Part shown: piece by piece, positions 44,291-63,588 of the stretch
Numbering within the stretch: the first letter of the stretch is position 1
How the letters are laid out: each line of letters starts with the position of its first letter
NCBI GenBank assembly: GCA_973895155.1
Contig: OZ316894.1
Span: 19,592,001 to 19,656,000, forward strand
From: Marsupella aquatica
Taxonomy: Eukaryota; Marchantiophyta
DNA length: 64,000 nt
Direction: 5' to 3'
Notes under the pieces: model-generated
Database searches by the model: none
What the model saw: the letters and a program-made list of their open reading frames with translations, nothing else
Told to the model about the DNA's origin: nothing
Program-made: the position numbers and the translations under genes

Positions 44291-44578
44291 CTCAAGGATC
44301 AACTACCAAAAACTAAAAGAACCACATGTGATCCAAAATCAATATTTTTCTTATAAAATGAGCTAAACTTTTGAAAACCATAAGGTCAAATAAGGTCTGT
44401 ATTATGAACACAAACTAATATAATATTTTCTACATTACACCTTTTATAAAGTGACATGCGTTATTAATATGAAAAATATTAAATCTCCATAGATGATTGT
44501 TTTATGAAAAGAAGTATTTGTATAGGTTAGGATCGCCCGTAGTATCCCAAATAATATATGTACTTAATTAGCCCCCAA
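44291..44578 (-). mobile_element. MITE family B, copy B2
   Basis: This 288-bp element has diverged ends (CTCAAGGATCAACTA and TAATTAGCCCCCAAG). It is flanked by a perfect 8-bp duplication, GGAGGGCC (44283-44290 and 44579-44586). The subterminal ACCACATGTGATCC and GGATCGCCCGTAGT correspond to the CACGTGCGATCC motif of the family. It is the most diverged family B copy. Confidence 0.9.
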
Positions 44579-45053
44579 GGAGGGCCTCTCCAAGAAATGA
44601 CCATTGAGAGCGATCTAGAATAAAGTGGCCGGAAAAGAAAAATCGCCAACATTTTGCATTGCAATGTAGTATTGATGATAGCTCACAGGCACATTGTTAG
44701 AACCATTGCACTGCCGGCATTCTATTTCATTCTATTTCATTCACCAAAAGCTGAAGTCAGAGCTTCCTCTCTCATTCAATGTGTGACATGCATGCTTGAC
44801 AGATGTTGTCACATAACAAGAGCCAAACAGGACAACATGTTGCCTAGCATGGTCCATAGTCCATACTCATCAAAACATTGGATACTTACATATCCAAATC
44901 CTTCAAGTCAGAGATTGATTCCTCTTGAGAAAGAGTCCCTTGTCAAAAAAGTACTGTGCATGTTCCAAGGTCTTCAAGATGTTTGATCCATTGGTGAAGC
45001 CCTTCTCCATTCAATCAACACTACTACATTTTGAAACCATTCTACGCTATACC

Positions 45054-45360
45054 CTCGGGGGCCTCACTCCAAGGGATATCCCATATCACGCGCAAATTTT
45101 TCAAGTAATAAACACCCTAAAAGTTAAGAAAATAAATTATATTTTTACTATTTTAACCCCTAAATTTATGGAATATTCTAGAAATATTCTCACATTTGAT
45201 ATATGAAAACCCTTATGGTTTTCATAAGTCTCAAAATTGGATTGAAACACCCCTATATTTCTTCAACAAAACTTTTTAAGTCTTTCGCGCAATTGAATAA
45301 AAGAAACCTGTAACTTCTTCGCGCGCGATCGGTTGGAAGAAAAGAAGTGAGGACCCCGGG
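45054..45360 (-). mobile_element. MITE family A, copy A4
   Basis: This 307-bp element starts CTCGGGGGCCTCACT and ends AGTGAGGACCCCGGG. It is flanked by a perfect 8-bp duplication, GCTATACC (45046-45053 and 45361-45368). It is diverged from A2 and A3 but shares internal phrases (reverse-oriented CATAAGTCTCAAAATTGGATT and GGAATATTCTAGAAATATTC). Its subterminal motif has become CACGCGCAA at one end and GCGCGCGATCGG at the other. Confidence 0.92.
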
Positions 45361-45711
45361 GCTATACCTGGCATTGTAAAATTACATTTTTTGCCGATTT
45401 CTCGATGCAAACTTTTACGACGTTGGCTAGCAGGTAAAAGGGGGTCCGTTAGTTGTGTCATGGTCTACAACATTTTTTTTAATTCCAAGACAACAATCTT
45501 AGCAATGTTTGGGACCAGTTTAACTCAAAGACATGAAGTACATTGTAAATGGTCGAGTAGTCTGGACTAAATGATCCGTTCTACCATGTCCAGAACATGG
45601 TTAGTAAAGATGTTAGAGATGGCAATTGTAAGTCAGCGTTCATGAGGTTACATTGTGCATTACGACTCAATAATTAGAAGACACACTTCCATTCTTCAAA
45701 TGTAACGCTAT

Positions 45712-45965
45712 GGTGGGGGTTGTATGGTGACTACCATGTCATGGATGACGTTTAACTAAATTCTTGTTAGGCGTTTATCACATCGTACTGGAAGGAACTA
45801 TGTCTAAAACAACGTTAATCTGCGTGTTGGTAAGGTTGGCATGGGAGTCGCATGGTGACTAAAACCAGGTCACAAATGATGTTTAATAAAACAATGGTTT
45901 GATGTTTAGCATGTTGTATGTGAAGGAACCATGTCTGAAGCAATGTAAATGCGGGTGTTGGTTTT
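45712..45965 (+). repeat. two-copy diverged tandem repeat, about 128-bp unit
   Basis: Each unit contains GCATGG/GTATGGTGACTA, a GATG(A/-)CGTTTAA-like phrase, GAAGGAAC(T/C)ATGTCT(A/G)AA and (C/G)GTGTTGGT near its end. A third unit starts (GGCGTGGGAGTCG) at about 45968 and is cut short. Confidence 0.75.
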
Positions 45966-46188
45966 GTTGGCGTGGGAGTCGTAAAGAGTACCTTTGGAGG
46001 GTCTTTTTAGGGCTTGGTTTAGGATCTAGGGTTAGGGGTTAGTAACACATTCACAATAGGAGTAAATTGCCCTCAACACATGATCATGCTATGCAACATA
46101 TACATATATACACAAAAAGTACATCTGCAAGGCCTAAGAAAAAAGGTCTCAAGTCTTCCACGTGCAAGACTGATCATTCTACCTATGA

Positions 46189-47904
46189 CTACGAGTCGGT
46201 CACAATGAACACAAAGTAACCACGTACGCTACCTGCCCTACCCTGGCCCTTGCATCCTTGCTGCTGCTGCTGTACTAGGCTCACACCACCATCACCAACA
46301 TAAATAGGTGCTCCCAATGTTGGCTCCTTGACTACCACTCTAGCTGGGGTCCTAGATCCCCGGCCATGTGAAGCCACTGACCGGTGAGCTGGAGGGGTAC
46401 AGCAGCCGCCACTGGACCCGGATCAGCCCACTCACTCCCTAAGTCAGATGCAGTCTCCTCCTCCTCCTCCCCATCCAACTTCTCCTCATCCTCATCCTCC
46501 TTATCGCCTCCTGCTCCCCACCCTCCTCATTGGCATTGTCATCATTGCCCGATGCCAATGGAACTTCCTCATCGGGCCCGGTCTCCTCTCCCCATTGCCC
46601 TCTCCTGTGCACTCCCTCCTCCTCATCCTCCGAGATGGCCCTTGCAGCGAGGCGCGCTGGAGGGAGCACCTAAATCTACCTGTGAGGTGGTACATGGCAA
46701 TTACTATGTCAGTCCAATTTCCACATCCCTATATTTCCATGTTGTCGGTGTGGAATTAACAGACTCAATAACAATGAAGTATCCTCATAGAGAGAGGATA
46801 TATGTATATACACCCCACCTATTATAAAATCACATTCGTCTAATGTGCATGGTTTCATGATATGTCTTACATGTGGTCAACATATCATTTCTCAGAATGT
46901 TGTTCCAACACTATTGATCAAAGGTAATATTTTATATGACATCTTTACAAAAAGTTTACCATGAAAAAATGTCAAAATTTTGGTAAGAAAGGCTACAACG
47001 TCTTACCATGTCTTTTTATGACCGGGTATTAACCATGTATAGTGCATGGTAAGATATCTCTCACCTATCTTTGTTTGAAGCAACAACTAGTAACGTAGTA
47101 CCACACGTCTTTACAATCACTTAACCACGTAGGACACATGGTAAATTATGTCACAATCACGTTGACATTCTTATCACATTGGTACATTCAATTGCATTAA
47201 CAAAGATCATTGGACACTTTAGAGCATGTATGAGAAGTCAATACATCCAACTTGTCCATATTTTATGAAAAGTACCGTGAAAAGTCTCTAGAACTACATT
47301 CTAAAATGAGTGGAGTGTCCTTACAATTCCCAGTGGTCTCATATTGGCTTTCATAGCACATCCTTTGACGCTTGGCCTTACTCTCAGCTTGCAGCCTCTG
47401 GTTGACCCTCTTCCAGATCTCCTGCTCAGTCTTGTCCTCCTTCACTTCTTAAACTCTGCTTTGCACCCTGCCTCAAAATGCTGCAGGAGGCATGCCAGCT
47501 CTTCACCTGAAAGAGTGCACGGTGGCATTATTGTAGGCGGAGGCTCGTGATGGGACTGTGGTGGGGTCCCTGTCCCATGGCTGGTATGCAAAAAATGTGG
47601 AATGAGGTCCACTTTGATTTGACCTCACTGAATAATCACCCAAGTTAGTGGAAAGAAGTATTGTCCCAACTGATGCAAAGTGATCCATGAGCCCAGGGTA
47701 AGGGCTGAAATGCCCCACAACAATGCTCCAATGATTAGCAATGATAAAATCTGCATGTGTCCCTTTTGCAATACAACTCACGGTCTCCCCCTTGGCACTG
47801 AAAGCCACAAATGACCCTGGCTCCTTCCTAACTGATTGGCAGGAACACACATTGCTTGAAGTTTTTTGTAGCATGGTTGCAGCCCTGGTTGATTTTGTTC
47901 CCAA
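46189..47904 (-). pseudogene. decayed coding region, family unknown
   Basis: I do not recognise a family. On the - strand, 47904-47503 is open for about 130 codons (GSFVAFSAKGETVSC, FIIANHWSIVVGHFSPYPG), followed by a helical, charged segment around 47500-47263 (EELACLLQHFEAG, then after a frame change EDKTEQEIWKRVNQRLQAES). Further along, 46669-46439 is strongly acidic and Arg-rich, and 46377-46189 includes five Gln in a row. Low-complexity GAG/CTC runs at 46450-46640 make those frames open by composition alone. The first two segments look most like real, broken coding sequence, possibly a transposon or domesticated gene. Confidence 0.3.
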
Positions 47905-48532
47905 AACTACACAATTTCACTATTGATTCAAGGTCTGGTAGTCTGCTAACTATTGTTGCACTCTTAAGCCACTAGACATATATTTGTGCCCACTACTCCC
48001 CCCGCGCTTGCATTATTGTAATCACTTGTGAAAATCCTGGGCTAATAGCATAATGCAAGCAACTCGTCACACTGAAGAGTGATCAGATGCCCCTCTCACA
48101 ACCTACGCGTCCCATTGAGCTTGCATGGGCTACCCAGAATTTTACAAAAATACCCTAGAAGTTGTAAGTCACTGAAGCACATCTCTTTGTTTTCAGGGGT
48201 ATGGTGTTTAGTACGTGCTAGTGCTGTTGTCATTGTGCTAAGTCTCTCACTCTTCTCTTTCACATTGTTGATCAAGAATGACCTGTAATGCATGTCAAGC
48301 ATCTAAAGTGTATCTTACTAGCCTTATTACCTGTTCAATGTAAGTAGAGCTGAAGAGAAAAAACACCTTGCAAAAAAAAGGATTCATCTTGCAGAAAATA
48401 GAATTCCATGCTATTTTGTGTTCATCTTTGCCTTATTTAATCCCCAATCCTCATTCCCTCTCTACACCCTCACTTAATTTCAGGTATGCACTCTCTTAGA
48501 CTTATGGTCTAGAGTCTTCACTCTCGAGGGGT

Positions 48533-48807
48533 TGACTATCAACAATCTTAGGAACCACGTGCGATCCAAAATATGTATTTTTCATGAAAATTAGCTAAAT
48601 TTTTTTAAGCGTAAGAAGCAAAAGAAGATATTATAAACTCATATTTGTAGAATATTCTCTAATATATACCTTTTATAAAGTAAAATAGGTCATTAATATT
48701 GAAAATATAGAATTTTTTGGAATATTCCTGTTATAAAATAGGTGTGTTTATATTAGGCTAGGATCGCACGTGGTACCCCAAAATATACACTAAGTTAACC
48801 CCCCGAG
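48533..48807 (-). mobile_element. MITE family B, copy B3
   Basis: This 275-bp element starts CTCGAGGGGTTGACTAT and ends AGTTAACCCCCCGAG. It is flanked by a perfect 8-bp duplication, TCTTCACT (48525-48532 and 48808-48815). Subterminal ACCACGTGCGATCC is present near the left end, and its mirror GGATCGCACGTGGT near the right. Confidence 0.95.
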
Positions 48808-49669
48808 TCTTCACTCTAGATAGTAGGCCCATGCCCTAGCTTTTGATTGCGCTCTATTAGTTAGATTTATGAGGTCACTAGTGTCCATCACTGAAGAACT
48901 CATGTGTTTCATTGAAACCCATTTAGTATTTGTGCATGGACTATAGTGGATAGTCTATCTTGGGTTTTCCTTTAGAAACTTAATGACTGCACATTGTGAC
49001 TTCTCGCTATGTATTTCTCAAGGCTCTATTGGAGAAGAATGCACAGTCAACATTTCTATTACCTCATGATGAAGATTCTCTTCTATTTTTACTAAAACTA
49101 GAAAAAAAATCTCTTAGGTCTTTCATAAGTGTATGAAAGTCATGTTACCAGGACATTATGAGCAGTAATAGCCCCTCAAAACTAGATGTGAACACTTGTG
49201 TATTAGGCCATTATCTATCCCATGATGCATGTAAAGACTACTGTATTATACATAAGCATAGACACTCTGCTATAACAATAGCCATGACCCTTGCCAAGAA
49301 CAATTACAAGGTGAAAGCTACCCACCAAACAACTTAGATTGTATATTTCAAATTTTTAAATTATCTGTAAAATTTTACCAGGTGGGCCTCTAGTTTGCCA
49401 AATTGCTCCCACATACGTTTCTACCCTCGATAGACCTCGTTTTCTTCTACCCACTATGTCACTGACAGTATTCCTAATTAAAGTATCCAAGTTTAATGGT
49501 TATCTAGGGTCCACGGGGAGCATCTTTTCAAAAATTAAAATGACGTTATCCTAATTGTCGTTTGGTCTAAGGATATATTTGTAATTCTAAATAACTTTGA
49601 GGGGTCTTGGTCTTCCCAATAGTTTTTTCCCTTGTTTCCCTTTTAATTGAGTCCCCTGCTTTTGTGATC

Positions 49670-50060
49670 TTGTCTCCCTATTTGGTTCATTTTGTCTTTT
49701 TGTGTCTTGTCCCATATTTGCAGGATTTCTGCTTTTTTGCATTGCCTTACATATTTTCTATTCTATTATTACCCTCCCTCTTTGTCTCGTTTTGTCCTTG
49801 CAAGCTTGTCTCCTTATGTGGCGCTTTGGGCATGCCTTATAATTATTACCTAGATTGACTCTCTCCCTCTTTGTCGTTTGGGACATGGTCTCCCTATTTG
49901 GGGCTTTTTGCTTTCTTGCATTACCCTATGTAATTACTATCTATCGTAGCTTGCCCTCTTTGTTTTATTTTGCACTTTGCAATCTTGTCTCCCTATTTGG
50001 AGCTTTTTGCTTTGTTGGCATTAATTGTGTCATATATATATTGTCTATCGTAGCTTCATT
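49670..50060 (+). repeat. diverged T-rich minisatellite, about 82-135-bp spacing
   Basis: The phrase TTGTCTCCCTATTTGG, with variants, begins at about 49670, 49805, 49886 and 49983. It is followed by GCTTTTTGC and then a CCCTCTTTGT segment. The long hydrophobic ORFs here are translations of this T-rich repeat and are not counted as genes. Confidence 0.75.
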
Positions 50061-50692
50061 TCACTTTTTCCAAAGGCTAATAAGTCATACTGATACTGAC
50101 TATATTGATTACGTATGCCAAATTCATTTCCCACAAGGGGTACTACTATCTTCAACGACTCCCCTGCAATGAGAATGTGACACGTGCTCCGAGCGCGCTG
50201 CGGTTTGGATGCCATCTGTACACGAGTGTGGCAGTGCGCTATTGCCTGAATGAAACGTACCGGATCCATGCCACTTGGATTTTATCGACGGCACAAGAAG
50301 CCTTGCCAATGGGCTTGACTACATGGTCCACGTCTGAATGACTGCGTCTGGTCGACGGCAGTGTTTTTTGTAGTTTAGCTCTTCGTTAGAACATGATGAC
50401 ACTATAAGAGAAAATTTCAGAATGCATGTATTGTAGAAATATTCTTAGAGTTTTTGATGTAAAATATGTTCACATTGTTTGAAAAGTAGGTTGTATCCTA
50501 GGGACGATTATGCGGGCAAAAAGTTACTATCTTAGTATTCCAACTATAGGGCAACATCAACCACTATGATAATTAGAGACAATTTTGGCTGATAGTCTCA
50601 TTACAACAAAAAAACAAAAAGTAGGACAAATCCTGGCTGTACATTGAAAACTTGTTTCCTTGTCACATTGGATACACCTTTAATTCCCTATT

Positions 50693-50976
50693 CTCGGGGG
50701 GTTAACTAAGTGTATATTTTGGGGTACCACGTGCGATCCTAGCCAAATATAAATAGACCTATTTGATAAAGAAAATATTCCAAGAATATTCTCCATTTTC
50801 AATATTAACCTATTTTACTTTATAAAAGGTATATATTAGAGAATATTCTATAAACATGAGTTTATAATACCTTCTTTTGCCTCCTACGCTTTTTAAAAAT
50901 TTAGTTAATTTCTATCAAAAATACCTATTTTGGATCGCACGTGGTTCCTAAGATTTTTGATAGTCAAGCCCCCGAG
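50693..50976 (+). mobile_element. MITE family B, copy B4
   Basis: This 284-bp element starts CTCGGGGGGTTAACTAAGTG and ends TAGTCAAGCCCCCGAG. It is flanked by a perfect 8-bp duplication, TCCCTATT (50685-50692 and 50977-50984). It keeps both subterminal motifs intact and is nearly the same as B1 in its interior. ATATTCCAAGAATATTC occurs at 50775-50791. Confidence 0.95.
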
Positions 50977-50984
50977 TCCCTATT

Positions 50985-53700
50985 ACACCCTTTGTGCCTC
51001 ACCTGCCCAAGTGCTCTCTGCCTCTCATGTTGTGCAAGCCTGTGCCTTCCTTGCCCCCTTTGCAAAGGAGGCATGGGTACGTAGGGTGAGATGAAGGCAC
51101 GGGCACCAGGGAGGTGGACCTCCATGCCTGTCTGCCTGTGCCGCCGCCCCACCTCCCCCCCCCCCTCCTGCACCAGCCCACCTGGCCCTGGTCCACCCCC
51201 TCCTTGTGCGGGGAGGCGGGAGAGAAAGTAGAAGGGGAGGACAGGAGTGAGAGGGGATTATGAAGGAAAAGGAAAAATGTTGCATATATCACCTTGGCTG
51301 GACTGTGTGGTCTTGTTGCCAGTCTTGTGCACCCTAATGGTCCCCTATGCGCCCTCCCCAAATCAACAATATCATTTTCATAATAATAACATCAACCAAA
51401 TTGATAACATTTTCACAACAACAACCACCCAACCAAAGTGATACACTTTTGCAAACATAATATGATAAGCAGATGATATGATCGGAATGATTGATAACAC
51501 TTATGTGTCTCACTTGCACTTCTTTGCCTCACCTCCACATTTCTGTGCAACTCATGGACATTGGGCTCGGCAACAACAACATGGCCGCAACAATAATTGT
51601 GCAATGGATGCCCATAGGGCTAGTGGCATTATAATATTCTCAGTGCTTAGAATATTACAAAAAATGCATTGCAAATGCTTTTCCAAGTTTAACACTACCT
51701 GAAACTGGGTCCCATAATCTCAGATTTTCAATAATTATTATTTATTACGGGAACCTGATCCTCCCTACCATACGGTTTCCAAATTCAGAGGAGGATGTGT
51801 TTCCTGGGAATTGAACTCTAATGTTTGAAAACAAGGTTGTCATAATAATCGTGGTATGGTGAGATTGTTTCAGTGTATCCCTTCTAAACATTTTTACTTC
51901 TAGTAAATGTCCAGTGTATCCAATCTAAGCTTTGTTTTTCTATCAAACCCTTAGCACATTTGTATTTTTGTAACTGAGGGTGTTCATAGTCATCAGTTGG
52001 AACTCCCTAGGTAGTCTGGCTTGGAGGTTATGAGATTTTGAACATCCAGCCTAGCTCAAAGGTTAGGAGACACTGTAGGTGGAAATTTTCCCAGTGAAAA
52101 GAAGGTCACAATACACTCAGGGTCTTGCCAACTAGTCAAGTGTTGACAGGCATCCACCCAAAAGCAAGCAAAAAATTAGCCTCCATCCTTGAGAGCAGAA
52201 ATGTGGGGTTTAGGGTTTAGGGTTTAGCATTCTTAACTGAAGAGAGATCAGGGTAAGCAATGGATGCAAATTTACCAAAGTTACCAAAGATATTCACACC
52301 TTGAAATTACAGCATCAATTGCTTACACTTACAGCACGTTGCAGTCACTTTCTTGTAATTTCAAAATTGTGTAAGCATGGTCAAGCTTGACAATAGCCTA
52401 CAAAACAGTAGAGCTTGTGATGCATAGATTTGAAGTAATGAATGTACCCTCAAGAGTAAAAGACTCCAGCATCACAGGCCCTGCTATCATGGAGGAGCCA
52501 AATATATGAACACAGTGCCAATGGACCAAAACCCCAAACTGGGAGACCGGATGCCAAAGGCAAAAACCAACCCAATAAAGGGAGAGAAGAGAAAATGCAT
52601 GTCAATGGCTTGGTTATTGCTAACTGCGAGGTTTGAGCATCACATTGGCAAGCTACCTCCTGCTTACAAGCCACAGAAGTTGGCCACTCTCATCACTGTG
52701 AAGTAATGCGACAATACATACATTACATACATAAAATAGAATTGTGACAGAAGCTAACAAACAAAGGGCCCCAACGTTTCCACTTGGCCTTGCCAGGACC
52801 AATATCAACTATAACAGTCACAAATTCATTATTGGGCTGGGCAAGGCTGCCTTGCAAAATAGAGAACTGCAGTAATTACGTTGGAACAAGCTATAATTCC
52901 TCAGGAGGGTCCACATCACACACATATTGCTGAATTAGGATCCCAAAGCTTGCATGAGGTCTTTACAAAAACATGTATTTTCAACTAGGATGTTCAATTT
53001 GTATTGCCTCACAAAGGTTTGAGGTAGTCTAGTCATAGGAAGTATATAAAATGTACAAAACCATAAAGCATGGGTTTTCCCTTGTGTACAATCTCCCTGA
53101 ATTGAAGCCTAATTGGACTGTAACTAAACCCTGTTCTTCAATGTAGTACATATTGCGCCAATGAGTGAAATGTGACAAGAAAACTACAAAGGCAATTTTG
53201 GAAATTTGCTGGTCTTTCAATTCTCATGAGATTTCACTATACTATGCTCATTGGAAAGATCTTTCCAAGCTCTTTCTAACTAACCAAAAAACAGTCAGAT
53301 TCCATTGGAGATAGAGGGAGATACGGAATGTCAAAGTTAACCCCTCAAAAGCTTTTGGAAGCACAAAGTGTGAACACTATGTGATGGAGTAGTCTTGTGA
53401 AATTCATAACTCTCTCAGCTCCTCATGAAAACTAGAAATATTAAACCAGTTGAAAAGATCTTTCTAAGACACTTCTAACTAACACAAGAAGAGACTATTC
53501 AGTAGGATATCAAATCGAGACATTGAAGCTCAAAATTAGGTTTCGAAACTTCTTTGGAAAATGAGAAAAGTGTCACCCAATAAAGGTGTGTGACAGGTGT
53601 CATGGTCAATGGGGTTACATAGTGCATAGGCTCGGTCCATGGGAGCCTTCTTCCGCAATGCGCAGTGATTATTCCAATCACGTTGCTTTCGGTTAAGTCT
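50985..53700. other. intergenic, no gene recognised
   Basis: A CT/GA-biased stretch at 51000-51300 opens several frames by composition. An ATG ORF at 52506-52706 (peptide start MNTVPMDQNPKLGD) is not recognised. Apart from the telomere-like tract, nothing structured was seen. Confidence 0.45.
52206..52228 (+). repeat. short interstitial telomere-type tract
   Basis: GGGTTTAGGGTTTAGGGTTTA gives three units of the plant telomere repeat TTTAGGG. Confidence 0.8.
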
Positions 53701-54688
53701 GTGTTTGCCTTGTAAAGTTGTTCATACGTTCATGTCCAGAAATGTGAGCCTTTCTTCTTCAGTACAGTGCTGTAGGTTGCGATCGTTTCAACTCACACAA
53801 CTTTGAAAAATTCCTTCCTTGCCGTTTCTATTCGGAAGGGGGAGCGTTCGTTGCTGTAGCTGCTGCGCATGCCAACGGATCGACAGTGATCTGAATTCTC
53901 CCCGTCCGGTCCTCTCAGGTCTTCCATTGATTTTCATCAGTCAAGCAGACAGACGACGTTTGACGGATCACGGATGGAATCAAACCGTGGAGGGGTTCAG
54001 CAACGAGCTGTGGTCAGTTCTGCCGTAGGTTCAGCAGTCATTATTGCTCTTGCTGCAACACAGCAGATTACCGAGGAACAAAAGTTAGTGGACTAGTGGG
54101 TAGTACAGTCGTTGGAAGTCGCTGCTGCTGGTGCTGCTGCCATGCGGCTGGGTCGATCTCCACTTCTCCAGCCTGCGGCTTTCCTTGTCGTTCCCCATCC
54201 AACATCCACGAGTAGGAACAGCAGCGAGTGACAGCTTTGTAAGTTTATTTCCTTGCTCCTGATGTCCCGCAGGTGGCTTTCGTTGCTGTAACTCTTCGCT
54301 CTCTCGTCCACGTCCCTCCTCCACAGCAGATTGGAGCAGGTGACGGGCTCTACTGGGTTGTGGAGTACCCGGGATAGATCGTCGATCGACAGGTGGTCGT
54401 TTACAGTCCAAACAAGTCGCACGAACCTTATGATACTCTCGAGGCTTTGGCTTAGTATAGTCAATCAGGAACCGGTTGTTGTTTGCGTCTAGATTGTATT
54501 GGATTGGATTGGGCTGGGCTGGGCTGGGCTGGGCTGGGCTGGTATGGTAATGCTTCAATTTGGTTTGATTTTTCAGAACCAGGTCGGTTCGGGAAGCTCG
54601 CTTTCAAAGGAGGGACGTTCCAGTTCGGGTGTGGAGCTTGTGCGTGACGATTGATTGATTGATCGAGTCCAATCCCAGACACTCCAGG
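53701..54688 (+). promoter_or_regulatory. upstream region of the beta-amylase gene
   Basis: This interval should hold the promoter and 5' UTR. It includes a (GGGCT)6 microsatellite (54511-54540) and a GATT-rich stretch just before the start codon. Overlapping ORFs on the - strand (54085-54558) read through the microsatellite and are not supported. No exon encoding a BZR1-type DNA-binding domain was seen here or anywhere else upstream in the window. Confidence 0.4.
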
Positions 54689-61886
<7,198 letters not shown>

Positions 61887-62975
61887 TACTGTTCTGGGGG
61901 TTGGAGTGCCTAGACGGAAGTCACCAGCCTAACCAAACACTCATCAAGTGAGTTGAGTCAACTGACTTCAGCGTGTTGGAAGCAGAGAAGGTTGTCCCAC
62001 GCATTAAAAATTCTCAGGACGTGGCCCTCCGTTATTATTACGAGTAGAGTTGCTAGGTAGGCCGGCATTGCACCCACAACAGGAGAATCCTGAGGTGCAT
62101 CGAGGCTCTTTCTCTCTCTTAAGGACTGGACCCTTTAGAGCGTTGGAAATGAGTTCTGCACCAAGAATGGCAGAGCATCTTGCTCTGACGAAATTGTAAA
62201 GTAGCAAATACATAAAGAGTGGTAGGTCTTGAGATATTCACTATGCTGTGTGGATTCGTGCTCATCAGCCCAGAAATGTTCTTGATTTGATTAAAAAACT
62301 CACTAGAGGCAGGCATTGTGGTGTGGGGCCCAGCGAATGACACCCCTGAGACGTCCGAAAACGAAATTGTTTGCTCGATTTTCCAGTAGAAATGACGGTT
62401 GACCTTCCCTTGACTCGTCTGGAATTATTGAATTAACACTGACAATGGACGTGGAACAGACTAGAAATTGAGCAAGTAGTAAATTCACTATCCTCTTTTG
62501 ATGAGCTGACTTCATAAGGAATAGTGACACGCTGCCGCCACAAGCAAGTTGCGATCAAATGGCGGGCGTCTTTTTGCACGAACCAATTGCTTTGGCAAGT
62601 CGCCAATACTTTAGCCACCAACTTGGTTACCAAACAACAGTACTTAATCCATTCGGCGTCAATTCAAAGTCGAATACCAGCTAAGTTCGACACGTATCTC
62701 AAATTCACCGAACAGACATCATGTTTCAATGCCACTCGACAAAATAAACGTCCTGTTCACTCCCAGTTGACAAAAGCCTCTCGATACCTCCTATACTGGG
62801 TGCATTGATAGGTGTAGAACTAACTTTCCGGAACGTAGCTCGACTTCAGTCTGGTGTCAGGTTCTCTAAAAAGAAACGCCCCCTTGATTCCGTAACCTTC
62901 TGGTGATGGTGGAGCTTGAAGAGAATGCAACTTGTCAACATTGAGTATGCTGCAGCATGCAGAATTCAAGTTCAG

Positions 62976-63155
62976 TGCATGGAGAGCTGCGTTTTTTGTA
63001 TGTGGCCAAAATTCGCCCATCTCCAGCAGTCTTGGCCTGGAAGTTTAGTTTAATGCATGGGGAGCAGCCTTTTTTATTTGTCCAAAACTAGGCTAATTTG
63101 GCTTAATGCAAGGGGAGCAGCCTTTGTCCAGTGGCCAAAAACTAGGCAAGTTTCA
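62976..63155 (+). repeat. three diverged repeats, about 55-75-bp spacing
   Basis: TGCATGGAGAGCTGCGTTTTT, TGCATGGGGAGCAGCCTTTTT and TGCAAGGGGAGCAGCCTTTGT begin at about 62977, 63054 and 63108. Each is followed by GGCCAAAA or GTCCAAAA, and the last two by ACTAGGC. Confidence 0.8.
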
Positions 63156-63588
63156 CCTCACTGAATGGTCTTGCTCACTGGCTAAGATTGGCGTTTTTTT
63201 TCTGTCTTGATTAGCTACTGTACTTTAGTTTCCCACCCAGCCAGAGAACCCACCAGCCAGATTCTGATGGCTGTCCAGAGCTAGGGAAGTAGGGAGATTA
63301 CTGGCCACCAATGAATAAAAAGGTCAGATAAGAAGTATCCTTACCCCATTGAGAAGTCTTTGCCACTTTTGGAAATTGACTTCTGTTTTTGTCTTTGTTT
63401 AGCCAGTCCTCCACCTAGCCACAGACCCCACTGGCCAGAATCTAAGCTAGCTTTGAATATAGACAGAACTAATGGCCAAAACGTTATCCTTGAATATATA
63501 GGTAGAACTAATTGCCAAAAAGTACTGTACGAAAATGAGATCAGGATATAATTAATAGTTATCAGCTTCTCCTTCGTACAAGGTGACT

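Noticed and set aside
46384-46827. Ser/Pro/His-rich ORF on the + strand
   Set aside because: It reads through CTC/CTT low-complexity sequence that is open in several frames on both strands.
49607-50172. Long hydrophobic ORFs resembling membrane proteins
   Set aside because: The sequence is a diverged T-rich minisatellite; Phe/Leu-rich translation follows from composition, and there is no ATG-consistent, domain-like product.
54659-54688. Upstream extension of beta-amylase exon 1
   Set aside because: The longer frame begins at TTG, not ATG. The first ATG in frame is at 54689 and gives a good transit-peptide start.
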